DNA from: Amoebophrya sp. A120
Lineage: Eukaryota > Sar > Dinophyceae > Syndiniales > Amoebophryaceae
Length of the DNA: 64,000 nt
Reading direction: 5' to 3'
Assembly (NCBI GenBank): GCA_905178155.1
Contig: CAJINV010000001.1
Coordinates: 12,321,832-12,385,831, forward strand
A program made the position numbers and the translations under genes. A model generated the notes under the pieces. The model saw nothing but the letters and a program-made list of their open reading frames with translations, searched no databases and had not been told where the DNA came from. Each line of letters begins with the position of its first letter. The first letter of the stretch is position 1. Positions 31,873 through 45,334 of this stretch are shown here, one piece after another.

Positions 31873-32964
31873 ATGGTGAGCCTCCAGTTTGTCGAGACGC
31901 CGATAGGCGATGGCTTAGGGTTGGAAATGGCAAAGCTTCCGGGAGACGACGAGGGGGACGCTTTGTTAGTTGCGGTACGGATATGATGTTATGCCAAACT
32001 TCTTTTGCAACATTGCAATTGCTATTGCATTTGCTTCCGACTTCGGTCAAAAATTTGCGAATGCAATTGAAACCAATTTCCCAAACGAAAAACACAGCAA
32101 CGAAAAGTGGAGGCTGTCGCGGACGCGAGGTGCTCAAAAGTCGTGTTCGTTGAGAACATACCCTCCGTGCAGGATCAGGGCCGGTTTTTCGAGTTCAAAG
32201 TGGAGGCGTGCCTTACCGGCTTCATTCCAGGATTGGCCGTGGGCTTCAGCTCCGTGGACCCAACAGGAGATGGGTTTCCAGTTCCAAGAAGAGCCTGCGA
32301 ACTCGACGAGACCGTCATGATCGGCTATGTTGGTAGAATTATCGGTTTTTTTTATCATAGCTGTAGCTGTACATACAACGAACATTCTACTGAATCAATT
32401 AGGCGGGTTTTTGGTACTAGCGGTCGCATGACGAGGAGAGTTATGACAAAGAGATTCCAACTAAGCTGGCGCTACTTCTACAAAACAGGTAAAGTCTACG
32501 CCGACAGTGGAAACAAGAGCTTTCCGATCAAGTGGAACCCGGGTCGCAGCGTGGTCGCCCGCGGCCACGACAGGATCGGTTGCTTGCTGACGCCCAAGGG
32601 CGAGATCGTGGTCTTCCAGAACAAAGAAGAGGTGGTACGGTGGAGTTCGAAAAAAGATAAAGTCGACATCTCCGGCCTAATGAACACCGACAAACTGTAC
32701 GGCGTCGTGGACGTGTACGGAGGGACGCAAAGTACAATAATTTCTTCTGATGCTGCTCTTTTCATCGCACATTGCTGAAGTCGAATCAGATTTGCATCTG
32801 GTTACACCACTTACATTCTTCTGTTGCACGGGAAATAAAACCACGCACATTCTAGTACTTTTGTTTCAACGATGAACACCACAGGAATAAAGCTGAACCC
32901 GGCCGCTAATATCGTGTCGCCCACAGATGACCCCGAAGACGGGGCAGAGGAAGAGGGTGGCTAG
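31873..32964 (+). CDS. NHR/SPRY-like domain protein, four exons
   Basis: Exons 31873-31974, 32113-32332, 32489-32731 and 32885-32964, with GT-AG introns in phases 0, 1 and 1. All phases agree and the product has 214 residues. The fold resembles a neuralized homology repeat: GRFFEFKVEA, GLAVGFSSVDPTGDGFPVP, MIGYVGGKVYADSG, then HDRIGCLLTPKGEIVVFQNK and LYGVVDVYGGTQRIKLNP. The last motif spans the final intron, which supports the exon 3 to exon 4 junction. Proteins of this type are abundant in dinoflagellates and usually mediate protein interactions. The C-terminal tail is acidic (DDPEDGAEEEGG). No RING or other partner domain is visible. Confidence 0.78.
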
Positions 32965-34773
32965 CTGTAGATCTAGAAAACTTATAAAAAGTACTCAATC
33001 AAAGACCGCAAAATGAACAACTGCAACGTGATATACGCCTGGCCATTTGGCTTGGTGAAAATGAGAACAAAGTCACACACGCACTGACTCCGCAACCATT
33101 TGTCAATGGCAAAAAAAAAGTTTTATGAAATTTCATGTTGAGAGGGAGTGCTTGCGCAGCTCTGCGTCAGCACTGCTGTTGCTGATCTGTGTGAATATAT
33201 GATAAAAAACCGCAAATCAAAGCACATTATGGAAATGTTCGGTTTTTCTGAATACATGTCCGAATCCGAGGCAGAGCCAGTACAGTACTGCGATTGCACG
33301 AGATACAACAAGCATCATGCGAGGCTGCACCGTGTGCAAGAACTAAATTAATATCGGTTTCCTGCAACAAATACAAATTGGAATTGCGCCGTACTTCCGC
33401 ACGATACTTCTTCATCGGTTGTAATTGCTGCGGCGCGAAACGTCATCATCGGTACGCCTAAATGTCACGATCCCTTGAATGACACGAACACAGAAATAAA
33501 TTTTGTTGAGTGGCTTTTTACGACGAGACGAAGAAAGCTTGAGCCATTTTGATCGTCCTTTCCAATTTTTTGTTACACAGGAACCTCCTGAGTTGTTCTA
33601 CCCCGTGTAAGTAAGTTTTGAACGCCGCGACGACCGTGTGTAGAATATGTGTGTACGATGATCCGGATCTGTCATCTGCCCGATTCGTACTTTCATCCTG
33701 CCAACAAGACAATTTTTAAATCCAATTTGACATTGACTCATAACAATTGTAGTGTTGTTTTTTCTGTGCCCTCCCGTCCGACTGCGTCTTGTATTGAAAT
33801 TTAAAGTAACTTTTTAAATCACGGACGTGGGGAGCTACAGTGGTCAAGGCCATGCTGAGACTTTAATACTGCGCTGTACGATAATCGCACACACAGATAG
33901 TAGAAGCACAAGAGCGCGTATCCTGTGGACTCGCACCGAAGGTTTGTACACTGCAGCTGCTGCGTTTGCGAGCACTTCTTTCTCGTCGAGATCAGCTTTC
34001 GGCGGATCATATCTTCGGACGCACGAACTTCGTGGCTCACCCTGCTACGGCTCATCTAACCAATCGAACATTAGGCACATGATAGCAAGCTTGATGTGTT
34101 AACCGCAGAGAACCGCAGGAGCTTCTGGAACGCTATTATCAGGCCTGCTCATACCACAACACTAGCATTTTCCTACTTCGGTAGGAGTACACTACTGTAG
34201 TTGTTGTCCTGAAGTATAATTTTCTTGCTTGTGAAGCCAATTTCACGGAAAAATTTTACCTCAGATTTTACGTTGACAATTCTCCTTGTCGAAGCTAACA
34301 AGTTCGTTGTACTTGGTTGAAATTTTTAAAACAAGCTGGAATGAGCCCCTCGACGACAAAACGGGCGCTACTGACGCTTTCCACTACTGTGTACAACTCC
34401 CCGCTTGCTCATGGTACCCGGTAACCCCTGCTTTTGCACCCCGCTTTTTCAATGCACAACGAAAAGTTATACTCACCTTGAACAATTTTTTATTTCGTTT
34501 TGAACAATAACTGAACTAAAAGACCATACGACATACACAGACATATCCTATCGATGGTCGTAGCCGCACTACAGCAGGAGCGATCCTAAAATTGTACCTT
34601 ACATATTGCTTTACCCATTGAAGAAGAAAATCACGGCAAACGAGATCGAAATATAGTACATAATCGCTACGGCTATCGTAAAAAATCCCCCGTACGAGGA
34701 AGGAGCTGCCTTTCCTGAACATAAACAAAAAGCGCTACAAAAATAAAGTAGTTTAGTCCAGCTACCCGGCGAA
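32965..34773. other. Gene-poor stretch of about 1.8 kb
   Basis: Only short A/T-rich frames without domains on both strands. I see no introner ends, tRNA-like structure or tandem repeat. Confidence 0.55.
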
Positions 34774-37014
<2,241 letters not shown>

Positions 37015-37709
37015 AGGTGGAGAGTGCTGCTGCATTGGTTGATTCCTGAGCGGATCATATCAGATGAATATTGAGCGTCCTCCCTACAACTGCTTTGTGG
37101 GCGAGCTATTCTCTCGTTTCGATTTTCAACCACGACGCTTCTGCTTAGGCGACCGACACTGATACGAAAGCTCCTTCTACCCCTTAATTTCAAAAAGAGA
37201 AAGACATTGCGCACATAGACTTGACGAGATACGCCTCCATGTTGCCAACATGAAAATATAACAACCCGAAGAGGACCAACTCATAATGTACACGGAGTGC
37301 ATGATCGATGCCGGGTCAGACTCGCTCTTACATGGTGTGTGTTCCAGCTTAACCGTTTTTTTGACACGATTTGTCATCGTTACTAAACACGGAAGAGCTT
37401 CTTGCGATCTTGATTTTCCCGGATGAGTTCAGCATGAAAATCATGACAAGACGATCAGCGCACGGATCTATTGTGATTGAAAAAGGCACATTCTATGCTT
37501 TGGCTTTCCTACGATCTAATTCTTTTGCAGCTTCTTGCTCGGTCACTCTTACCTTGACAGCTACAACTATCTATCTACGACTAAACTTTTTGGCGAGCTT
37601 GTTGCTGTATTTCCATTTCAAAAAAGTAATCACTCGAGCTCTACCACAAGACAAAAAGATAAGGACGAAGAACATCTTTGAGGTGGCAATAAACGTCGTC
37701 TATCTAAAA
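37015..37709. other. Intergenic, no gene seen
   Basis: A frame open from 37371 is hydrophobic and without an ATG until 37710. I treat 37015-37709 as upstream sequence of the next gene. Confidence 0.45.
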
Positions 37710-39107
37710 ATGGAGGATACAGCCAAAGTAAATGAAAAGATGCGGCTTCGGATCGACCTGTGTCGTATCGAATCTTGTCTTGATCTTGACGCAGAAGAGG
37801 CAAATTGGACGAAATGGAAAGCAACAATGTTTGGCACTCCGTGCCAGCCGATGCCGAACAAAGCCACGTTGGAGGGCACGACCAACGCCCAATCTTCACA
37901 GAAAATAGCAACCCTCAAATTCTATATTGCTCGCCACATCGGTGAGTGGACGCGTATGGATGTGGTGATGTTTTGCGATGGGGAGACTCAGGACCTCTAC
38001 GAGATGTCTGAGGCCATCTTTCTCTCCGAAAATCACCCAGGATTCCAAGGATCACTGAGATTGAAGCCGTGGAACGGTGCGGCCTCCGGCGAGGCGAGCG
38101 TAGAGATCGAGAACTTGATTTGCGTCGACGAGTACAGACTCTGAGCCTTGGCTTACTGATTTTTTTGTTGTTTCGCTCGTGAAGAATCTGAATCTGTCCT
38201 GCCGCTCTCTTTTCTTTCTAAGTACTTTCGCTCGTTCTTCGCAACCACCGCAGCAATATTCGTATGTACTGCTTTTGTATTGCCGTGTTCATTATATGAC
38301 CTATGAATTGAATTATGTGTAGTATATGTTCTATGAATATAAAAGATTTCGATTTCCGCATGTTACCTATACCATGTATTACATTTTTTCAGGCTGAAAG
38401 TGGAGGCTGGATTTCAGGGGATGAATTACGATTTTCTTTTGCTGCACGAGGTGATCAAGCAGCAGGTCCCGACTTTCTTTAATCTGAGCGGCACCGTTGT
38501 GTCGTACATGGACGCGGATGAGGCTCCCGAGAGGAAGAGCGCTTACGAAAGCATGGGCTTTCGCCGTATAGCGGAGACTGACTACTGGGCATTGCATTTG
38601 CACGCGAGTACGGACATATTCACACCGCGTCCGGCTCCGAAGGTGAAGGAATTTTGCCCAGGGCTGTGCGGCGATGGGGGGGAACCGCCCGAGGTTGAAA
38701 TTGACTATGTGGCGGACACTGAGGACGAGCCAGAGACACCTAGTAAACAGACCCCGAGCCCGGTCGCGTCACCGGCTGGAAGATCGGTGGTGTCGCCGGA
38801 GGAAACGATGCCTTTGCCGGACCACCTTGCCCGGCTCGTGCCAGAAGGTGACCCTATCGCTCGCGTTCGGGTGCCGAAGACGGGAATCGTTTACCAAAGG
38901 GGACAATCGATCTGTTTTGCGCCGCGTGAAAGCAGTCAAGAGGTTATCAACAACTTGCAGATGGAAAAAGAATACTGGAAAAACCGGGCTCTTAGGCTTG
39001 AAGCTGCAGGTGTGAAGGCGACCAAAATCTTGCAAGAGGCCCTGCAAGAGTCCCGCGAAGGCGAAGCGACGGAGTCCGCAAGAAAGCGACAGCGACTGGA
39101 CAACTAA
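37710..39107 (+). CDS. GNAT-like acetyltransferase paralogue A, two exons
   Basis: Exons 37710-38131 and 38393-39107, with GT-AG intron 38132-38392 in phase 2. The product has 378 residues. It is a tandem paralogue of the next gene: both have an exon-1 segment ATLKFYIARH or ATIKFHAVLG, a CDGETQDLYEMSEAIF-type block, the same intron position and phase, and the shared exon-2 motif MGFRRIAETDYW. A GFRRI-type strand near the end of a 150-residue core is typical of GNAT N-acetyltransferases. Here the acetyl-CoA loop (GFQGMNYDFLLLHEVI) has lost the glycines kept in paralogue B, so activity is doubtful. The C-terminal 180 residues are acidic, then coiled (KEYWKNRALRLEAAG). The substrate is unknown. 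Confidence 0.65.
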
Positions 39108-39649
39108 CTCGAACGGGGACAATTTGATCGGGGTGCTTGAAACTCGGGCAACTACGAATGCGTGGCCTTTCGAATGTACTTACACGTCTTCAGGGGACAA
39201 AAAGATGCCTCAGCACTTCTGTTCGAGTATGGAAATGTTGATCGACGAAGTCATGCAACACCGGTGCTGCTCTCAACTATGTTCACTATTATGATCGCGA
39301 AAGGAGCATCTGTCTTCGTGAAGGCTTGGGGCGCATCGATTTAGAACCGGATGATTTGCTTTCACAGAAACCGTGTAGTTGTAGTTTTTGCCACCTGTAG
39401 TCGTGACCAGGGGACAGAAAGCTTCTGATATCAGCGTTTCAGTTTGAGAACTCTACGAAGGTCACAAGCGAGTGTCATAGGCGAGCGAAACGCACGGCTG
39501 ACTGGCTACGAAACCCCTTGGCACTGAGTAATTTGTTCTTGCGCGCAGAAAATTACATTCGCGACGACAAGCGCAAATACTTCTGTCTCAACATTACGAT
39601 AATAGACCCAACGCTCCTGTTGTAGTTACTTTTTGCGAACCTCAACAGC
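39108..39649. other. Intergenic between the GNAT-like paralogues
   Basis: No coding frame is supported. Presumed 3' UTR of paralogue A and 5' UTR of paralogue B. Confidence 0.45.
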
Positions 39650-40894
39650 ATGGCGGCGTCAAGTCGAAATGCACCGCTTTCTTTGCGGGTGATCATGAAG
39701 CATTGCACCCCGGAATGCAACGGTGAGAATGAGTGGTGCGAATGGGAAGGTCGACTTGAAGGGCGCAACGGGTCGTCTGCCGAAACCGATGTGTGGGATG
39801 TCATTGCGACGATTAAGTTTCATGCTGTACTTGGTCTTGGAGGAGGTCAAAGCTACGAAGACGCCATGATGAGCTGCGATGCTGCAACGAACGAAATCTA
39901 TGATATGGCAAACAAAGTTTTCGAGGAACCTCAGGAGCTGACACAGCAACAGCGCGATCAACGACGTACGGCCATGGAAGCCAGCGGAATGCCGCCGGAA
40001 CTCATTGCCGACCTCGAGCTAACTCACCCGTACATGCTGTTGACGGGTAAAAAGTGGCATACGCCGCCGCCGGCTCCGCGAACTGATTTGCGATTTGGTG
40101 GTGACGAAATCGGCATGTCGTTCTACGGCATGTTTTTGTTTATCGACAGGTTCTTATGTGAAGACTTCCTCTTTTTCGTAATCGTAGTTCACCCTTCATC
40201 ACGATAAAACAGGCGTGTATCTGTGCTATTGTGTTTGGCCTTGGCGTCCTGACCCCTGAGTGGAAAACTCATTTTTACTTCTTTTACCAATCGCACAAAC
40301 AGGGTTGAAACAACGCCTGGCTACGCTGGAACCGGTTACGGACGCCTGCTCCTAGCAACCGTCATCGAACATCAGTGCCAGTGTCGCGACGAAGACGGCA
40401 ACATCGTTAGGGAGGAGTACAGCGCTGTTGTGTTGAAGCCGTCCCCCCTGCAGTGGAGCGAAGTCTACGAAGGTCCTCGTCTTGCGAGGCATCCGCAGCA
40501 CAGAACAAACCTACCGTCCAACTGCACACCGGAACAGCGCTATCCACAGCCCCTGTCTCCCGAACTCCAGTCGCAATTCGAGGAAGATCGTGCGAAATGT
40601 ATCGCAGTCTGGGAAACCATGGGCTTCCGGCGAATTGCAGATACGGATTACTGGGGACGGAACGAAGACTTCATATCGCCAGGACCAGAAATCTTCTGTC
40701 CCCGTTCTATTCACGACACGCTAGAAGTTTTCCGCGAGAGACCAGACACTGAACAAGGCGGAGATGAACCGTCGGACGACGAAGACGAAGAGCAAGAGGT
40801 GTTGGAAGATATAGTCGGTTTGGCGGCTGCGGAAGCTCTAGAGGAGGAGGATATTAGTTCGCTTCCACCACAGCAGAGAAGAAGGCTGTACTGA
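39650..40894 (+). CDS. GNAT-like acetyltransferase paralogue B, two exons
   Basis: Exons 39650-40149 and 40303-40894, with GT-AG intron 40150-40302 in phase 2. The product has 363 residues from ATG 39650. The region right after the intron reads VETTPGYAGTGYGRLLLATV, which fits the acetyl-CoA pyrophosphate loop (G-x-G-x-G pattern) of GNAT enzymes. It is followed by a long arm and AVWETMGFRRIADTDYWG, the GNAT terminal strand. The tail is acidic (DEDEEQEVLED). It shares intron position and phase and overall design with the gene just upstream. Function and substrate cannot be assigned. Confidence is moderate for the family and high for it being a real gene. Confidence 0.7.
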
Positions 40895-41532
40895 TTGCAG
40901 CCCAAGCGTGGAGCACTTCAACTTTTTAACCTTATTGAGATCCTTCATTCGCGCGTCGTTCTCATCTCCAATATTCCGCGATGACTAAACAAACTGTACT
41001 TGTATATGTATTCAAGTTTTCTTCCATCTTTGCGCCATTGCAGACATGGCAATCAATGGACCGACACTTGTAGTTTTTTTTCATTGATAACGCTTTGATC
41101 AGAACAAGAGCAACCATCAGACTTGTTATACGTGTTGTGTTGTGTTTTCTGTTCATGCGAGTGTCGAGGTGAACAACACCTGTAGAAGCGCTAGGGTCAA
41201 CACGATTGGAAATCCGGAGAGACAGCCCACCTTGAGGGTCTGATGATTTATCTGGTCAATGGGTATCAGCGCTTCTGTCGTTGTGCAGGCCGATACGAGC
41301 AGTACGTCAACACTACTTACTTATTTCTATTTGTTTCCAAACAATCATTGAAAATTAAGTAAAGCATTGTATTGCAGAACGTCAACATAGTAGATGTGCG
41401 ACAATTCAACACAGCAAGTGTGAAGAATTTATGTCGCTCGTGCCCCTGCTTTCCGAACCGGGTCTGTGACGCCGACGAAACGTGTGGGACGTGCGGTGCG
41501 TGTGCGACTTCAGCACGAAAGAGTGACTCAAG
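40895..41532. other. Intergenic, no gene seen
   Basis: A Cys-rich frame at 41372-41731 overlaps the start of the next gene in another frame, and I treat it as a shadow. An upstream exon of the next gene could hide here. Confidence 0.4.
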
Positions 41533-44500
41533 ATGCGTATCTACCTCCAGCACGTGGACAGCTTTATCGGGCGCGCGCTGCTCAAGGAGCTCAAGCGCAA
41601 TGGTCCCATCTACAATCGCGTCTTCGGGTCCCTCAAGGATCCAAAACACTCGCAGAAGCCAGCCATGGTACGACGATTGGTGCAGAGCACGGACAAGCGG
41701 TTTGTGGAAACGGTTTTGTCCTGTAAGTTGATCGTTTTACACCTGCGTGAGGACAACAACGATGAACTCGAATTTATCCTGCAAACACTGAAAACCGCCG
41801 CAGCAACGCTGGAGGAACCACTGACGTACGCAGGACTTTTTTGTGACACGTGTGTGTTGAAAATAGTATGTCGTGCTCGTGACTGGTAAAACTGATGGGT
41901 CTGTATTCGAATGATTCGCGTTCAAAAAACTGCAGGCTTATCGTCGTCTCCAGCATCTTTGTGTGGGGAACCGGCCACGACGTCAAGGAGGCTGACTACC
42001 ATGACAGACAGCCACTGACACCAACGTATTTTTTGCTTCTTGCATTTGTCATGAAGATGAAGATGATGAACTGATGTAGTTCTTGCCCGTCAAGAAAAAC
42101 TCCCATGTGGCAGTGATCCCGTTGTTCTTCGAAACTGTACTTCAGCATGAAAGCGTGGAAAGATTACGAGGAGCGCGTTTTGGCCTTCAACCATGACGAA
42201 GCAGCACAAGTCAAGGCACACGTCGTTGGCTGCGGTGCGCTCTTTGGCGGCGGTGAATGCTCACACTTCGAAGGCGTCTTCAAAGACGCGTGGCTCGGGA
42301 ACACAGTATTGATTTTTGAATTTTTCTACATGTGCGCAAGAACACTGTCGCTTTAATGGCCTCAAAATGGCATGCGGATGGGACCGATGACAATTGATGA
42401 AATAAACATCCCTAGGTCGCCCTGCCCTCCGTATTGCGACGTACACACTGTGTGCCAACCGTCAACGTCTTCGATGTCGGGCGTATGCTGAACAAGCTGG
42501 TTTTTCAGACGGAGGTTGCAAAGGGCGAAATGCCCTATCTTATCTGCTGCGATACGTCACGAAATACGCTGACGGAGCTTTGGCAGGCCATCGTGAATGA
42601 GGTAAGAATTTCTCGCTTTCATGAAGAGGGAGGGCGTAGGCACTTCGGCTCTTGCGTTGCTGAAAAAATCCGATTGACTTTTCGTTTTCAAAGAAATAGA
42701 TAACAAAAATCCTCTCTCCCCACAAGTATCACAGATGACAGAAGCGTATACGATAAAAGACGAGCCATCCGAGGAGCATGAGGACCCAAATATTGTCGGC
42801 GCCAGCGACCTCACATGCATCCCGACCGAGCTGATGTGCACTGATGATTTTGCCTGGAACGCCCCCGGCGGCCTCACCGTAGCGGCCAACGCCCGCTTTG
42901 CAGGAGCGGAGTACGCGAAGGGCAGTAATCAGCAAGCAATAAAAGTGCTGCTATTCCGGGAGACGCCCAAGACCGGCGACCCGTCGGATAAAGCGGCTGA
43001 GCTGGAGCGAAAAGCCCACGAAGCGGCGTGCGTGCGCTACGTGAGCTTTCTGAAGGAGGAGTTCGGGATATCAAATGCAAAAATTTCTGGGTCTGGAATA
43101 TTGCAGGCTTTGTCATGCATATTAATTTTGCATGACCCAGGATGTCTGTAATGCACGACCTAGCATCACAGATTTTTAGAGGGCTTCCTGATCCTTACTC
43201 CGCATGACAAATGCCTTCCCCGCGTAGCACAAACTAGACTCCTCTTGCTGGTCACGCAATACAGATTTTTTCAGAGTCCCAAGTTAGCATCACAAGTTCC
43301 AACCTTCCAGGAGACCCAGACACTTTTACAATCCATACGGCATCACAGAAATCAAGTCCTTCGGCGAGATGGACTCGACAAACACGACGCGCTATATCCC
43401 ACAGAAAAAAGCTGGCAGGTCAGATTTGTAATGCAAAGATAAATACACAAAACAATCTGTATTGCATATCCGAAGCAGCATGCTATGGGGCCGCCCATGA
43501 CCAATTTTTCTGTGTATTTATTTTTGCATTACAAATATGAGTATGACCTGCCAGCTTTTTTCTCTGGGATACGCTACCGCGGTTACGTACTCGAAGTGCA
43601 GGGGGAGTTGACGCTGGAGACGTGCAAAAAGGAATTTCTGGAAGAAATAGAAGTCGAGGAAGTCGTGCAAAAGGAAGCGCCAGCAGAGGGAGAAGAAGGA
43701 GAGGAGTCGCCCGGCGGCCAGGAAACCGAGGTCGTCGTCACGGTAAGCAGAAAATGCTTTTCCACCATCGCAATCTTGTAAGTTTTTCTGTGACTCAGTT
43801 GAAGACGTCGAGATTGCGCAGAAATGAACCATTGACACAAAAAAACAAACACAGAAAAAGCTGGTGCCAAAAGCGTCTGCGCCGGAGCACGTAATTGCGC
43901 TGGCGTGGCCGTCAGACGCTGAGGAGGATAGCTCATTTGTCACGTTCTTCCGCGAAAACTTCCCAGAGGAGAAATCAATACTGTACTTATTTGTTTTGCA
44001 ATGTCATGATTTGTCCCTTCGTTCTGGCACATGACTATCGTCCGTTTTGAATTTGAGCATCTTTATCTTATATCTTTTGCATGTGGTTGTCCGGATTAAG
44101 TACAAGATCCTCTCGTCTCGTCTCAAAAAACCCGCAGCTACCTGCCACCCAAGCATGTCCCTGAGGAAGTGGAGAAACAGATGGAATCCGTGCGAATATA
44201 CATGGACGGGACCAACAAGAGGCCCGATGGGACGGTAGGCCGTGCGTTAAACGCAAACATGAAGCCGGAGAAGCAGGTCATCGAGGAAACACTCATCAAG
44301 CATGAGGAAGCGGCGGCAGAAACCGAGGGCATGGCGCAAGACGTAGACGACGACAACCTGGACGACCTACGCAAAAAAGAACCAACAAAAGCAGAAAAAC
44401 TCCGCTCCGAGCGACTGGTATCGATTTTTTGACCCTCATCAAGTGAGATACGCGGTAAATTTGTCTGCAATGGATGAAACGAAGACCTCCTAATATCGTG

Positions 44501-44722
44501 AATAATACCTAGAAACGCGTTGTCAAAATTTCCCTACAGGATGCACTGCTGGTGAAGGAAAAGCAGTTGCAAAGCAGCACGATCGCGGATTACGTAAATG
44601 AAAACGTGGTCCCGACGCTCACCGAGGGGCTGATCAAGCTGTGCAAGCTGAAGCCCGAACAGCCAATCGAGTACCTGGCAGATTTTCTCGAGAAGACTGC
44701 GGACGATCTGGCGGCGAGCTGA
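41533..44722 (+). CDS. AK7-like flagellar protein with degenerate kinase core and Dpy-30 motif, ten exons
   Basis: Exons 41533-41825, 41936-42025, 42146-42305, 42416-42601, 42735-43068, 43343-43394, 43577-43742, 43855-43982, 44138-44417 and 44540-44722. Phases agree throughout, giving 623 residues. The N-terminal 240 residues follow the SDR/epimerase-like domain of adenylate kinase 7: LIVVSSIFVWGTG, HFEGVFKDAWLG, VPTVNVFDVGRML, PYLICCDTS. Then NAPGGLT and a kinase-like stretch. The P-loop is missing: QQAIKVLLFRETPKTGDP (residues about 308-325) stands where G-x-x-x-x-GK-S/T should be, and GYVLEVQGEL replaces the usual G-Y-x-L-D-G-F-P. The last 55 residues (ENVVPTLTEGLIKLCKLKP) are a Dpy-30 dimerisation motif, as in AK7. 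Probably axonemal and catalytically dead. Introners IE10 and IE11 flank the 52-bp exon. A small extra exon in 42046-42090 cannot be excluded. Confidence 0.8.
43069..43337 (+). mobile_element. Introner IE10 (family 1), 269 bp
   Basis: Begins TATCAAATGCAAAAATTTCT and ends with the degenerate inverse TTTTACAATCCATA. The direct repeat is CGGGA (43064-43068) and CGGCA (43338-43342), one mismatch. Removal joins LKEEFG to ITEIKSFGEM in frame. Its middle contains the intact site CCGCGTAGCA where IE5 has its cargo. The mismatched repeat and weaker end suggest an older copy. Confidence 0.88.
43395..43571 (+). mobile_element. Introner IE11 (family 6), 177 bp
   Basis: Begins TATCCCACAGAAAAAAGCTG and ends with the inverse CAGCTTTTTTCTCTGGGATA. 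The inverted repeat continues inward (GGCAGGTCA; TTTGTAATGCAAA and TTTGCATTACAAA), so much of the element could fold into one hairpin. The direct repeat is CGCTA (43390-43394, 43572-43576). Removal joins DSTNTTRY to RGYVLEVQ in frame. Confidence 0.92.
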
Positions 44723-45334
44723 GGCCGCTTTGTGGACTCAGAGTTTCGTTTTTCTTGAATGGAAAAAGCGAGCACGCATGCCGAACTATGTTGATTACCG
44801 ATCATACTACAAGTGTGTCAGGGATTAGAATGTGTCCTTATGTTACCTACGCTTACCTACGCAAAGACCAAGACACAAAGTCGAAAGAGCTGCAAAAGGC
44901 TTTTTTTGCAAAACAGATACTTTGCAATTATAGTTGCGCAAGCACAAAAGATAAGGTGTGTGTGTGGTTCTACTTCTGGTACATTAAATCAAGAACAAGT
45001 CTGCCTTCATCAATACCATCAAAACCTCGATGCGCACGCTGGGAACATCATCTTTGTTCGGCATCGGAGAAGATGAAGAAGATAGTGCCAGATCGGGTTG
45101 CTTTTCCACCTCCACGACACAATTCGTTATTCGTATTCGGATGATTCTAATTTTTCTTAAACACCGATCAGCTTCCAGCAACGTAGAGGTAGAATTAGAT
45201 CGATCATCAGGGTTATGGAGGAAGATTCTCAACCCCTGACTCAAGCTTCATCCAGAAATCATTAATAATCATCGCGAGCCGTCGTGTTTGCATTGTCTCG
45301 CGACAATTGTTCTAGACAGAGCACATGTGAAAAC
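44723..45334. other. Intergenic, no gene seen
   Basis: A frame running on from 44641 is out of phase with the AK7-like gene and is a shadow. Nothing else is supported. Confidence 0.45.
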
